This document shows positions 26,199 to 35,219 of a stretch of 64,000 nucleotides of DNA, in pieces. The position numbers were made by a program, and so were the translations under genes. The stretch comes from Erysipelotrichales bacterium (lineage in GTDB: Bacteria; Bacillota_I; Bacilli_A; Erysipelotrichales; Erysipelotrichaceae). A model generated the notes under the pieces. It searched no databases. It had not been told where the DNA came from and saw nothing but the letters and a program-made list of their open reading frames with translations. The stretch is taken from the NCBI GenBank assembly GCA_910575705.1, contig CAJTFG010000001.1:248001-312000 (forward strand), written 5' to 3'. The stretch's first letter is position 1, and the number at the start of each line of letters is the position of its first letter.

Positions 26199-26687
26199 AT
26201 GAATCAAGAACAACTTCTTTCTCTATTAGAGAAAAATTCCCGCTATGATACAAAAGATCTGGCGGATGTACTCAACGAAACAGAGGAGCATATACTGGAA
26301 GCCATGAGCGAAATGGAACGCCAAAAAATCATATGCGGCTACCATACGGTAATCAACTGGGATAAGACAAATACCGATAAGGTCATGGCGCTTATCGAGA
26401 TCGGCGCAACACCGGAAAGAGAATACGGCTATGATCGTATCGCCAGAAACATCTATCGCTATCCGGAAGTGGATTCGATGTACCTGATGAGCGGAACGAG
26501 CGAATTCATGGTAATCATATACGGAAAAACGATGCAGGAGATCTCCGAATTTGTCGCAATGAAGCTGGCATGCGTGGAATACGTAAAATCCACGGCAACC
26601 TTCTTTGTCTTAAAACAATACAAAGCAGACGGTGAAATACTGGAAGAAGCAGAAGTGAAAGAAGAAAGGCTGATCGTGACACCATGA
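26199..26687 (+). CDS. Lrp/AsnC-family regulator
   Basis: The 162-residue protein has an N-terminal winged HTH (about residues 3-50) and a C-terminal RAM ligand-binding domain (MALIEIGATPEREYGYDRIA, then YLMSGTSEFMVIIYG). It overlaps the following aminotransferase start by 4 bp (ATGA), so the two form one unit. Lrp-type proteins sense amino acids, which suits the partner gene. Confidence 0.9.
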   Translation: MNQEQLLSLLEKNSRYDTKDLADVLNETEEHILEAMSEMERQKIICGYHTVINWDKTNTDKVMALIEIGATPEREYGYDRIARNIYRYPEVDSMYLMSGTSEFMVIIYGKTMQEISEFVAMKLACVEYVKSTATFFVLKQYKADGEILEEAEVKEERLIVTP

Positions 26688-27853
26688 TGTACGATACACT
26701 ATTAAGCCGAAAAGTCAAAGAGATCAAACCAAGCGGTATTCGTAAATTCTTTGATCTCGCTTCACAGATGGAAGGTGTCATTTCCCTCGGTGTGGGAGAA
26801 CCGGACTTTCACACGCCATGGCTCATCTGCGAGTCGGCTATCTATTCCATTGAAAACGGTCAAACCCACTATACGGCAAACCAAGGTCTTTTCGAACTGC
26901 GCAAACAGATCTGTGCTTATATGGAACGACGCTTTCATCTGACATATGATCCGCAAAAAAATGTCATTGTTACCGTTGGCGGCAGCGAGGCCATTGATAT
27001 TTCCCTTCGCAGCATCGTCGATCCGGGCGATGAAGTTATTTTGCTACAGCCGGGATATGTGGCATATACGCCATGTGTAGAACTCGCGGGAGCAACGCCG
27101 AAATTCATCGAACTGACGGAGGAAAATCAATTTAAGCTGACACCGGAATTGCTGGAAGCAGCGATCAGCGATAAAACGAAAGCGATACTGATCAATTTCC
27201 CAAGTAATCCTACCGGCGGTGTCATGACAAAAGAAGACTATGCCAAAATCGTTCCTATTATAAAAAAGCATCAGCTGATCGTTATCAGTGATGAAATATA
27301 TGCGGAGTTATCTTACAGCGAAGAACACTGTTCCTTAGCTAATTTCGATGAAATCAAAGATCAAGTCATCATCATCAGCGGTTTTTCCAAAGCCTTTGCG
27401 ATGACCGGGTGGCGCTTGGGATTTACACTGGCAAATGAAACCTTCACGAGTGCGATGAATAAGATCCATCAATACATTATCATGTCTGCACCGACAGCTG
27501 CGCAATACGGAGCGATAGAAGCCCTTCGCCATGGTGAAAAAGAAGTACAGAAAATGAAAGAGTCCTATGAACAAAGAAGAAATTTTGTTGTCAATGGATG
27601 CAACCGCATCGGCTTAAAGACACATCTTCCACAAGGTGCTTTTTACATTTTCCCTTCCATTCAAAACACCGGTATGACAAGTGAACAATTTTGCGAAGAA
27701 TTGCTGAAAGAACAAAAAGTAGCATGTGTACCGGGAACTGCTTTCGGTGAAGCCGGCGAAGGATTCATAAGAATTTCTTATGCTTACAGCATTGAACACC
27801 TCAAAGAGGCGATCGCAAGAATCGATATCTTTCTTAAAAATCGAAAATTCTGA
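26684..27853 (+). CDS. Class I/II pyridoxal-phosphate aminotransferase
   Basis: This 389-residue cytosolic enzyme moves amino groups between an amino acid and a keto acid. It shows LGVGEPDFHTP near residue 37, the substrate-loop NFPSNPTGGVM near 170, VISDEIYAEL near 202, the PLP lysine in GFSKAFAMTGWRLGF near 235, and the C-terminal substrate Arg in GFIRISYA. The length and sequence fit the PatA/aspartate-type aminotransferases common in Bacillota. Control by the upstream Lrp-type gene is likely. Confidence 0.92.
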   Translation: MMYDTLLSRKVKEIKPSGIRKFFDLASQMEGVISLGVGEPDFHTPWLICESAIYSIENGQTHYTANQGLFELRKQICAYMERRFHLTYDPQKNVIVTVGGSEAIDISLRSIVDPGDEVILLQPGYVAYTPCVELAGATPKFIELTEENQFKLTPELLEAAISDKTKAILINFPSNPTGGVMTKEDYAKIVPIIKKHQLIVISDEIYAELSYSEEHCSLANFDEIKDQVIIISGFSKAFAMTGWRLGFTLANETFTSAMNKIHQYIIMSAPTAAQYGAIEALRHGEKEVQKMKESYEQRRNFVVNGCNRIGLKTHLPQGAFYIFPSIQNTGMTSEQFCEELLKEQKVACVPGTAFGEAGEGFIRISYAYSIEHLKEAIARIDIFLKNRKF

Positions 27854-27858
27854 TGACA

Positions 27859-27890
27859 AAAACCCATGTCAACGACATGGGTTTCTTTAT
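27859..27890. terminator. Bidirectional terminator
   Basis: AAACCCATGTC pairs with GACATGGGTTT around AAC, between the aminotransferase and the convergent SpoIIM-like gene. Confidence 0.85.
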
Positions 27891-27909
27891 GCTCTATTTG
27901 TGATACAGA

Positions 27910-28527
27910 TCAAAACATTTCTATGACCAGCGGTGTTATATAGGCTTCTATAACAGCAGCTGTTATGATCAAAGGAAGGATGATAAGCGCCAAAAAGCGG
28001 CCAGCATCCGCAAGATCTTCCCGAAGACTTCCCTCTCTTTTCTTGAGGATGCGCATCGTTATTTCCTTGCATACATATATCCCTAAAGAAATCGCCATGA
28101 TCAATGCGGGAATTTCAAAAATGCCATGGGGCAAAATACCTGCGATCATCGTACCGATCGGCAACCCTAATTCCATGCTCAATCCAAACAATGTACCGAT
28201 AATAGCACTGTTAGTCACCAAAGCAATCACAGGCAAAAACAAAAACGGAATGATGCCCAAGCCGATAGCTGCCATACAGGCACGAACATTATTAAGCAAT
28301 AAACCGACAACGGAAAGATTTCCGGCATCATCGAAAACTTCGGTAAAAGACATAGATGCTATAAAGTTTCTCATCCACTCCCATCCCACATCGGGATTGT
28401 TTTTTACATATAAAGTGGAGACAAGCGTCAAGATAACAGCCGCAAATGCTGCCATCAATATAATTCTTTTCAGTTCATCGACAAAAAACGCAAAGCAGAT
28501 ACTATATTGTTTTTTTAAAATATCCAT
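27910..28527 (-). CDS. SpoIIM/DUF95-family membrane protein
   Basis: The 205-residue protein has about five membrane helices and the family pattern NNVRACMAAIGLGIIPF near residue 80 and LPHGIFEIPALIMA near 132. The family includes the sporulation protein SpoIIM, but also many stage-independent transport-linked relatives, so its presence does not prove sporulation. It is a single gene with AAAGGGGA before the ATG. Confidence 0.85.
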   Translation of the reverse strand: MDILKKQYSICFAFFVDELKRIILMAAFAAVILTLVSTLYVKNNPDVGWEWMRNFIASMSFTEVFDDAGNLSVVGLLLNNVRACMAAIGLGIIPFLFLPVIALVTNSAIIGTLFGLSMELGLPIGTMIAGILPHGIFEIPALIMAISLGIYVCKEITMRILKKREGSLREDLADAGRFLALIILPLIITAAVIEAYITPLVIEMF

Positions 28528-28578
28528 ACATATTTCCCCTTTGTTTTATTTTACCATAATTGCCGTAATAATAAAGTA

Positions 28579-28602
28579 TGAAAAAAGGTCATCACTGACC
28601 TT
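28579..28602 (-). terminator. Terminator of the CofE-like gene
   Basis: AAAAGGTCA and TGACCTTTTTT pair around a 4-nt loop immediately after the stop at 28603. Confidence 0.8.
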
Positions 28603-29793
28603 TTAATTGGTAAAGTTATCGAAGTATCCTTGTACAAGAACGACCGGAGTTCCTTTATCGCCGGAACCGCTCGTTAAATCACATAAGGAACCGATCAGAT
28701 CGGTAAGCTTTCGCGGTGTCGTTCCCTGCGAAGCCATATTTCCTACCAGATCATTTTCCTTTTGACGGATCTTTTCGGAAATTGCCTGCTTCAACGCTTC
28801 TCCGCTCAGATCCGCAAAATCATTATCCGCTAAATACTTCAGTTTCAGTTCATTCGGCGTACCTTCAAGTCCTTCCGTATAAGCAGGCGATACGCATGGA
28901 TCTGCAAGCTCCCATATCTTCCCTGCCGGATCTTTGAAAGCACCGTCACCATATACCATAACTTCTACATACTTTCCTGTTTTATCCAAAATCTGCTTCT
29001 GTACATCATAAACAAAATCACGGCATTCCTTCGGAAACAGCTTTACCTTATCTTCCGTAGATTTGTTAGAGCCTAAAAGTCCGAACTTTTCGTTATATCC
29101 GCTGCCGTTTACAGAAGAAGTAAGAATATCATCCAAACCGCATACGGTTTCTGCACCATTTGCCAGCAAGATTCTCTTCGTGCGAGCCCTTGTATGAATA
29201 TCACACGTTAATACCTTCTTGGCATACGGCAATATCGCTTTCGGATCATTCGCAAAAATGATCTCCACATCAGCTCCGGCGCTGCGAATCAGATCACCGT
29301 AATAAGCAACATAATCAATACCGGTAAACGGATGTTTATTTTCACCGAATAATTCTCTATATCGTGCAAGAGTAAGTACATCACTGTAAGGATTTACGCC
29401 TGCTTCATCAAGCTTATCCAAAGAAACCAGTTCATTTCCTACTTCATCGCTTGGATAGCTCAGCATCAAAACGACTTTTTTGACACCGGAAGCAATACCT
29501 TTTAAACAGATCGCAAACCGATTTCGAGATAAGATCGGAAAGATCACACCGATCGTATCTTCGCCTAGTTTCTTCTTCACATCTTCCGCGATCGCATCCA
29601 CAGAAGCATAATTGCCTTGCGCTCTTGCGACAATGGATTCCGTAACTGAGATCACATCTCGATCCCGCAGTTCAAAATGTTCGCTTTCCGCTGCTTCCAA
29701 TACGCTGTTTACAACAATATCCGCAAGATCGTCTCCCTCACGGATGATCGGACAACGCACACCTCTTGAAACAGTTCCTACTTTTCTTTCCAT
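28603..29793 (-). CDS. CofE-like (F420-0:gamma-glutamyl ligase family) protein
   Basis: About 396 residues start at ATG 29793 (AGAAAGGTG upstream). The N-terminal region (DVISVTESIVARAQGNYA) and VMVYGDGAFKDPAGKIWELAD are characteristic of the CofE/FbiB ligase family, which links glutamate to the F420 precursor through GTP. No other F420 gene is in the window, and this organism type usually lacks F420. Two-domain homologues in Bacillota are of unknown substrate. It is divergent from a LysR gene, which probably regulates it. Confidence 0.75.
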   Translation of the reverse strand: MERKVGTVSRGVRCPIIREGDDLADIVVNSVLEAAESEHFELRDRDVISVTESIVARAQGNYASVDAIAEDVKKKLGEDTIGVIFPILSRNRFAICLKGIASGVKKVVLMLSYPSDEVGNELVSLDKLDEAGVNPYSDVLTLARYRELFGENKHPFTGIDYVAYYGDLIRSAGADVEIIFANDPKAILPYAKKVLTCDIHTRARTKRILLANGAETVCGLDDILTSSVNGSGYNEKFGLLGSNKSTEDKVKLFPKECRDFVYDVQKQILDKTGKYVEVMVYGDGAFKDPAGKIWELADPCVSPAYTEGLEGTPNELKLKYLADNDFADLSGEALKQAISEKIRQKENDLVGNMASQGTTPRKLTDLIGSLCDLTSGSGDKGTPVVLVQGYFDNFTN

Positions 29794-29846
29794 AGTTAAC
29801 ACCTTTCTCATATCATCCAATATTGACTTTTCCGTCATGCATATTA

Positions 29847-29896
29847 TAATACATGTATTACCATAAGTAAAATTAATAAATAGCGCATTTGCTATT
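29847..29896. promoter_or_regulatory. Candidate LysR operator region
   Basis: The gap between two divergent genes holds the palindrome TAATACATGTATTA (29847-29860) and a second dyad AATAGC-GCATTT-GCTATT (29879-29896). LysR-type regulators usually bind such sites next to the divergent promoter. Confidence 0.5.
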
Positions 29897-29908
29897 AGAG
29901 GTGCTAAT

Positions 29909-30790
29909 ATGTCGATCAAGCTCGAACAATACAAAATATTTCACGAAGCCGCTACTACCTTGTCGTTTTCCTTAGCTAGCAGAAACCTGTTTATCACACA
30001 GTCAGCCGTTTCTCAGGCAATCAAAGCCATGGAAAAAGAAATGCATACCAAGCTTTTCAACCGCAATGCCAAAGGTGTTACCTTGACGAAAGAAGGGGAA
30101 ATCCTACATACGTATATCACGCATGCATTGGAACTCATTCAAACTGCCGAACATAAAATATCCAACATGCAGGAACTGAAGGACGGCAATCTGATCATCG
30201 GCGCCGGAGATACGATCTCCGCTAATTATCTGATGCCGTATTTGGAAACATTTCATCGAACATACCCGAAAGTGAAGATCACTGTTATCAATCGAACATC
30301 CTTGGAAATGCTGCCGCTCATTGAGACAAATGCTATCGATCTCGGATTTCTGAACTTACCGATCGAACGAGAGGAAATTGAAGTGGTTCCATGTCTGGAA
30401 GTACATGACATCTTTGTAGCAAGCAAACATTTTCCGATATCGCCGACACCGTATCAAAAGGCCGATATCGCCGAGATGCCGCTGATTCTTTTAGAAAAAA
30501 ATTCCAATTCCCGTCATTTCATTGAGGAGGCTTTCGCCAAAGATCACATACGCTTACATCCACAGCTTGAGATCGGCGCGCATCATCTGCTTCTGGAGTT
30601 TGCGAAAATCGATCTCGGGGTATCCTGCGTCATTAAGGAATTTTCACAAGAATATTTGCAAAGAAACGATATTCAGGAGCTTATTTTGCAAGATCCGCTT
30701 CCGGCGCGTTCCATCGGATATGCTTATCTGAAAAAGAGCACGTTGTCCGCACCGGCAGTTAAATTCATCGAAATTCTCACGCATTCATAA
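29909..30790 (+). CDS. LysR-family transcription regulator
   Basis: The 293-residue protein has the N-terminal HTH (FSLASRNLFITQSAVSQAIKAME, about residues 19-41) and a periplasmic-binding-like effector domain from about residue 90. It is transcribed away from the CofE-like gene with overlapping control sites between them, so it may respond to a substrate or product of that enzyme. Confidence 0.9.
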   Translation: MSIKLEQYKIFHEAATTLSFSLASRNLFITQSAVSQAIKAMEKEMHTKLFNRNAKGVTLTKEGEILHTYITHALELIQTAEHKISNMQELKDGNLIIGAGDTISANYLMPYLETFHRTYPKVKITVINRTSLEMLPLIETNAIDLGFLNLPIEREEIEVVPCLEVHDIFVASKHFPISPTPYQKADIAEMPLILLEKNSNSRHFIEEAFAKDHIRLHPQLEIGAHHLLLEFAKIDLGVSCVIKEFSQEYLQRNDIQELILQDPLPARSIGYAYLKKSTLSAPAVKFIEILTHS

Positions 30791-30792
30791 AA

Positions 30793-30818
30793 AAAGAATC
30801 TCAGGATTCTTTTTTTAT
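30793..30818 (+). terminator. Terminator after the LysR gene
   Basis: AGAATC-TCA-GGATTCT with a long T-run, immediately after the LysR stop. It lies 3 bp before the convergent small ORF. Confidence 0.8.
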
Positions 30819-30820
30819 CG

Positions 30821-31000
30821 TCAGTCATCCTCTTCAATAGAAAATATTTTTCTATGAAAATGCTCTTCTAAAAAATCTTGCGCCTCTTCCAGCGTAAATA
30901 CCTCATCGTCATCAGCATCTTGCTGGGCCTTGCGGAGACTTTCTTCTATAGAAAGATCATTCATAAATGGTGCTGCGGCTTGCTCATCTTGTCTTTTCAT
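30821..31000 (-). CDS. Small acidic protein (59 aa)
   Basis: The frame starts at ATG 31000 with a GGGGGAG ribosome binding site and ends TGA at 30821. It reads MKRQDEQAAAPFMNDLSIEE to the end KIFSIEEDD. It is strongly acidic (many Asp and Glu) and helical, with EEAQDFLEEHF. It might be an antitoxin-like or regulatory peptide, but no partner gene is adjacent, so no function is given. Confidence 0.6.
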   Translation of the reverse strand: MKRQDEQAAAPFMNDLSIEESLRKAQQDADDDEVFTLEEAQDFLEEHFHRKIFSIEEDD

Positions 31001-31313
31001 CTCACTCCCCCATCTATTATTAGTATAGCGAGTAATAATTTCTTATTCAAACAATTAATTTAAATAGAGTTGAAAAATAAATAAAAATATTAAAATATAA
31101 CAATTTATTTTTAATTTTTGTAATTATTATGCATTTTTAATAATTATTTATAAATATTTACATGATCGGGTACGATCTATTAACCGCTATATGACTATCT
31201 TCTTAAAACAGGTGTATGAAAAAATGAAGGAAATCCGTATTTTTTTACATATAAATGATAGCAATGTATCATTTAAAAGATGTATTCTCCCTATAGATTC
31301 ACAACACCCTATA
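31001..31313. other. AT-rich intergenic, no gene seen
   Basis: About 310 bases of very A/T-rich sequence between the small acidic gene and the phosphatase, with only short dyads and no coding-like frame. Confidence 0.6.
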
Positions 31314-32012
31314 TTAAACATAAAATTCTTTCATCGTATCTAAGCACAGACATGCCAAACGTCCTGTAGGAAGATGAGCTCCGCAGTCAATGACAATATG
31401 CTGATGCGCATGGACAATCGTTGCCTTTCCCGTAATATACAGCGTCGGCGTGTGTCCGGAAATAACATAAGTATACAGATCGGAAAAATAGGCTTTCGTA
31501 TAATCCGGTCGTTCCCATATGAATTCATCCAATGTATATGTGCTCAATTCTTTGGCTGGATCAAAATTTCCTAATCCCCCATGAACGAGAATATAGCGTT
31601 TTTCGTTTACCGAAACTTCCTCATATAAAGAAAATTCCAGCAGATATGCTAAAACATCATCCTGTTCCTCTTTGGTCATCGTTTTAAATTCACGAATCGT
31701 CGTCATTCCTCCGACGTCCATCCATTCGCTTAATCCCTGCAATCGATCATGATCGATTGTAGGAAGATTTTCCTCGGTAATTTCTCTTTTTAACCAAGTT
31801 AAACAGTTGGCAGCCATAAATTCATGATTGCCTAATATAGGGATCACATTGGAACGCAGCATCATATCCCGCAGTATTTTCAATCCATATTCTCCTCTGT
31901 CTACCACATCCCCCAATACATACAGTGTATCTTCTTTCGTAAATGCGATCTGTTCAAGCATCTGTATATATTTTTGATATTCCCCGTGAATATCACTCAT
32001 CACATAGATCAA
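31314..32012 (-). CDS. Metallophosphatase (PrpE/ApaH-like serine/threonine phosphatase)
   Basis: The soluble protein of about 232 residues has the calcineurin-like metal motifs MSDIHGEYQKY, YVLGDVVDRGEYG and ILGNHEFMAANC, with later His residues (LVHGGLGNF, VISGHTPT). These fit PrpE/ApaH-type phosphatases acting on phosphoproteins or dinucleoside tetraphosphates. The TTG at 32012 with GGAGG upstream is a likelier start than the upstream codon at 32048. Confidence 0.85.
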   Translation of the reverse strand: MIYVMSDIHGEYQKYIQMLEQIAFTKEDTLYVLGDVVDRGEYGLKILRDMMLRSNVIPILGNHEFMAANCLTWLKREITEENLPTIDHDRLQGLSEWMDVGGMTTIREFKTMTKEEQDDVLAYLLEFSLYEEVSVNEKRYILVHGGLGNFDPAKELSTYTLDEFIWERPDYTKAYFSDLYTYVISGHTPTLYITGKATIVHAHQHIVIDCGAHLPTGRLACLCLDTMKEFYV

Positions 32013-32048
32013 AACGATACCTCCTGCCTTACTGATTAACGAATGCAA

Positions 32049-32679
32049 AATTTTATAATATTTTAGTTGATATTTTTTAAATTTTTACACCAATAATATT
32101 GTAAACGACACTCGGTAAAGTACTATTATTCATAGTATTCCCTCTTTCATGATACAACTATTATAATTAATTTAACATCGAATACCAATATGAATTCATA
32201 TATTTTTTAAATAGGTAATTTAAAATTACATTTTTGTTTAAATGTTCCTAAATTTGAGATTTAAAGAATTTAAAAAGGCTGCCGATAACAAAACTATTGT
32301 TGCTTCATCATCGAAATCTCGTACCATTGCATCCACTTTATCAAACCCTAAATAATTTAATGCAAACTTTCTACGATGCCTGGACACCGTTCTCTTTATT
32401 TGAACGAACAAGAACTGGCATCAAGATACTATATTTCTTTATACTATCAATTCACTTGTTCATATTCTCATCCAATGGACCCGTATCAATACTTGATAAT
32501 TTGGTTTTCATAATTTTTCTTGACTCCTATTCACCATTCAACTAATCCTTTGAGATTAGCTATACAACAAAAAGGAATCACTATTAAAAGCCAGCAATTC
32601 CTTAATTTATGTTTATTTTAAAATTGGTGTATCAAGAACCCCTTTGATAGTCAAGAACCCCTTTATTTATCACTTTTTC
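32049..32679. other. AT-rich gap with parB remnant and a short direct repeat
   Basis: Besides the ParB-like fragment there is no credible gene. TCAAGAACCCCTTT occurs twice, at 32632-32645 and 32651-32664, 19 bp apart, just before the lysS end. Confidence 0.5.
32240..32480 (-). pseudogene. Decayed ParB-like fragment
   Basis: The minus strand reads IKKYSILMPVLVRSNKENG in one frame. After a frame change it continues SRHRRKFALNYLGFDKVDAM and VRDFDDEATIVLLSA. This matches the ParB/Noc N-terminal pattern in which a box like S-G-H-R-R-K follows a stretch such as LV-x-SIKKYG-x-LxPVLVR. The middle Gly of the box is Arg here, the frame is broken, and the fragment is short. It is a remnant of a mobile-element partition gene. 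Confidence 0.65.
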
Positions 32680-34176
<1,497 letters not shown>

Positions 34177-34186
34177 TTATTTCATA

Positions 34187-34440
34187 TAAAAAGCTCTCTT
34201 CCGATAGGGACGAGAGCTTCATCGTGGTACCACCCTACTTCATCACTCCGTTTCCGAAATGACCTCAGCAACTTTACAAGTTTCTTTCGTAACGTGAAAG
34301 CGACGTCTTAACGAAGGCTCCGAGTCTTTATTTCTTATAAAATTCCACGATCCCTTTCCACCATCCGGGATCTCTCTGAAAGCTTCCTTTTATAATACTT
34401 TCTCTTCATCGCCATATTTCAGTTAGATTATATATAGGTT
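34187..34440 (-). ncRNA. T-box leader of lysS
   Basis: The minus strand contains AGGGTGGTACCACG (34223-34236), the T-box that binds the tRNA acceptor end. It is followed by the terminator AAGCTCTC...GAGAGCTTTTT (34187-34220). Upstream is a Stem I-like region with GGATGGTGGAAAGG. Uncharged tRNA, most likely tRNA(Lys), prevents termination. I could not place the specifier codon with confidence. Confidence 0.9.
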
Positions 34441-34470
34441 GCCTGTATTTGTCAATTTTAATCAAAAAAC

Positions 34471-34986
34471 TTATGATGCATCCGCTTTTTCTCTTTTTTG
34501 CCGGATGATCTCCGGCACGTATTGTACAATACCGGCACAGATGATACCGATAAACGTATCGATCACACGATTGATTACATAGGAGGCAGCACCACTGACC
34601 GTACGATCCATATGTAAAACGACATTGATAAATACGATACAGCAAATAGAAGCCGAACCGCGTATATGCAATACCACGCATAAATAGATCAACAGGCAGA
34701 CACCCGCCGGTATAACAAGCAGACGGATGGTCTCATAGTGTTCTATATTCGACAGCCACAGCATCACAAAAAATCCGATCAATCCTCCGATGCATGTACC
34801 GATCCACCGATGTACTCCTGCATTCCATGTTTTTTCACTCGTCTGCTGTAAACAGATCACCGCAGCAATACAGCCGAAAAAAGGATCTTCTCTCTGCAAT
34901 ACATATGACAGCAAAAGCGTTAAAAAAACACTGCATCCCGTTTTGATATTCCGCATGCCTATTTTCGGAAGCTTCCATTTCTCCAT
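34471..34986 (-). CDS. Aromatic-acid exporter / FUSC-like membrane protein
   Basis: About 171 residues from ATG 34986 (AGGTGAG upstream) with four or five membrane helices and the family features GMRNIKTGCSVFLTLLL, HRWIGTCIGGLIGF and VINRVIDTFIGIICAG. These fit the DUF939/FUSC_2 membrane domain. The usual cytoplasmic C-terminal part is short here. Function is probably export of small organic acids, unproven. Confidence 0.8.
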   Translation of the reverse strand: MEKWKLPKIGMRNIKTGCSVFLTLLLSYVLQREDPFFGCIAAVICLQQTSEKTWNAGVHRWIGTCIGGLIGFFVMLWLSNIEHYETIRLLVIPAGVCLLIYLCVVLHIRGSASICCIVFINVVLHMDRTVSGAASYVINRVIDTFIGIICAGIVQYVPEIIRQKREKADAS

Positions 34987-35079
34987 TCTGCTCACCTGTC
35001 CATTTACTCTTAAAAACATCTATATTATTATACATCAGAAAGAAAGATCCGTCATAAGAAATGACAGATCTTTCCGTTA

Positions 35080-35205
35080 CTAATGACGGCAGTTACCACA
35101 ACTGCCACAAGAACCGTGACATCCATGCTTTCGACTCTTCCGTATAGAACAAACAGCAAGCACAACTGCTGTTCCCAGTGCGATAAAGATAACACATGTA
35201 CCCAT
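35080..35205 (-). CDS. FeoB-associated Cys-rich membrane peptide
   Basis: A 41-residue ORF just downstream of feoB (14-bp gap). It has a single membrane helix (VIFIALGTAVVLAVCSI), then basic residues and a Cys-rich tail (GCHGSCGSCGNCRH). This arrangement is the FeoB_associated family seen after feoB in many Bacillota. It probably helps iron handling by the Feo system. A weak AAAGGAAAA site precedes ATG 35205. Confidence 0.85.
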   Translation of the reverse strand: MGTCVIFIALGTAVVLAVCSIRKSRKHGCHGSCGSCGNCRH

Positions 35206-35219
35206 GATCCATTTTCCTT

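Noticed and set aside
27910-28527. Using the SpoIIM-like gene as proof of sporulation
   Set aside because: The DUF95 family is broad and no other sporulation gene is in the window.
32297-32545. Plus-strand ORF between the phosphatase and lysS
   Set aside because: No ribosome binding site, hydrophobic low-complexity sequence, and the other strand shows ParB similarity.
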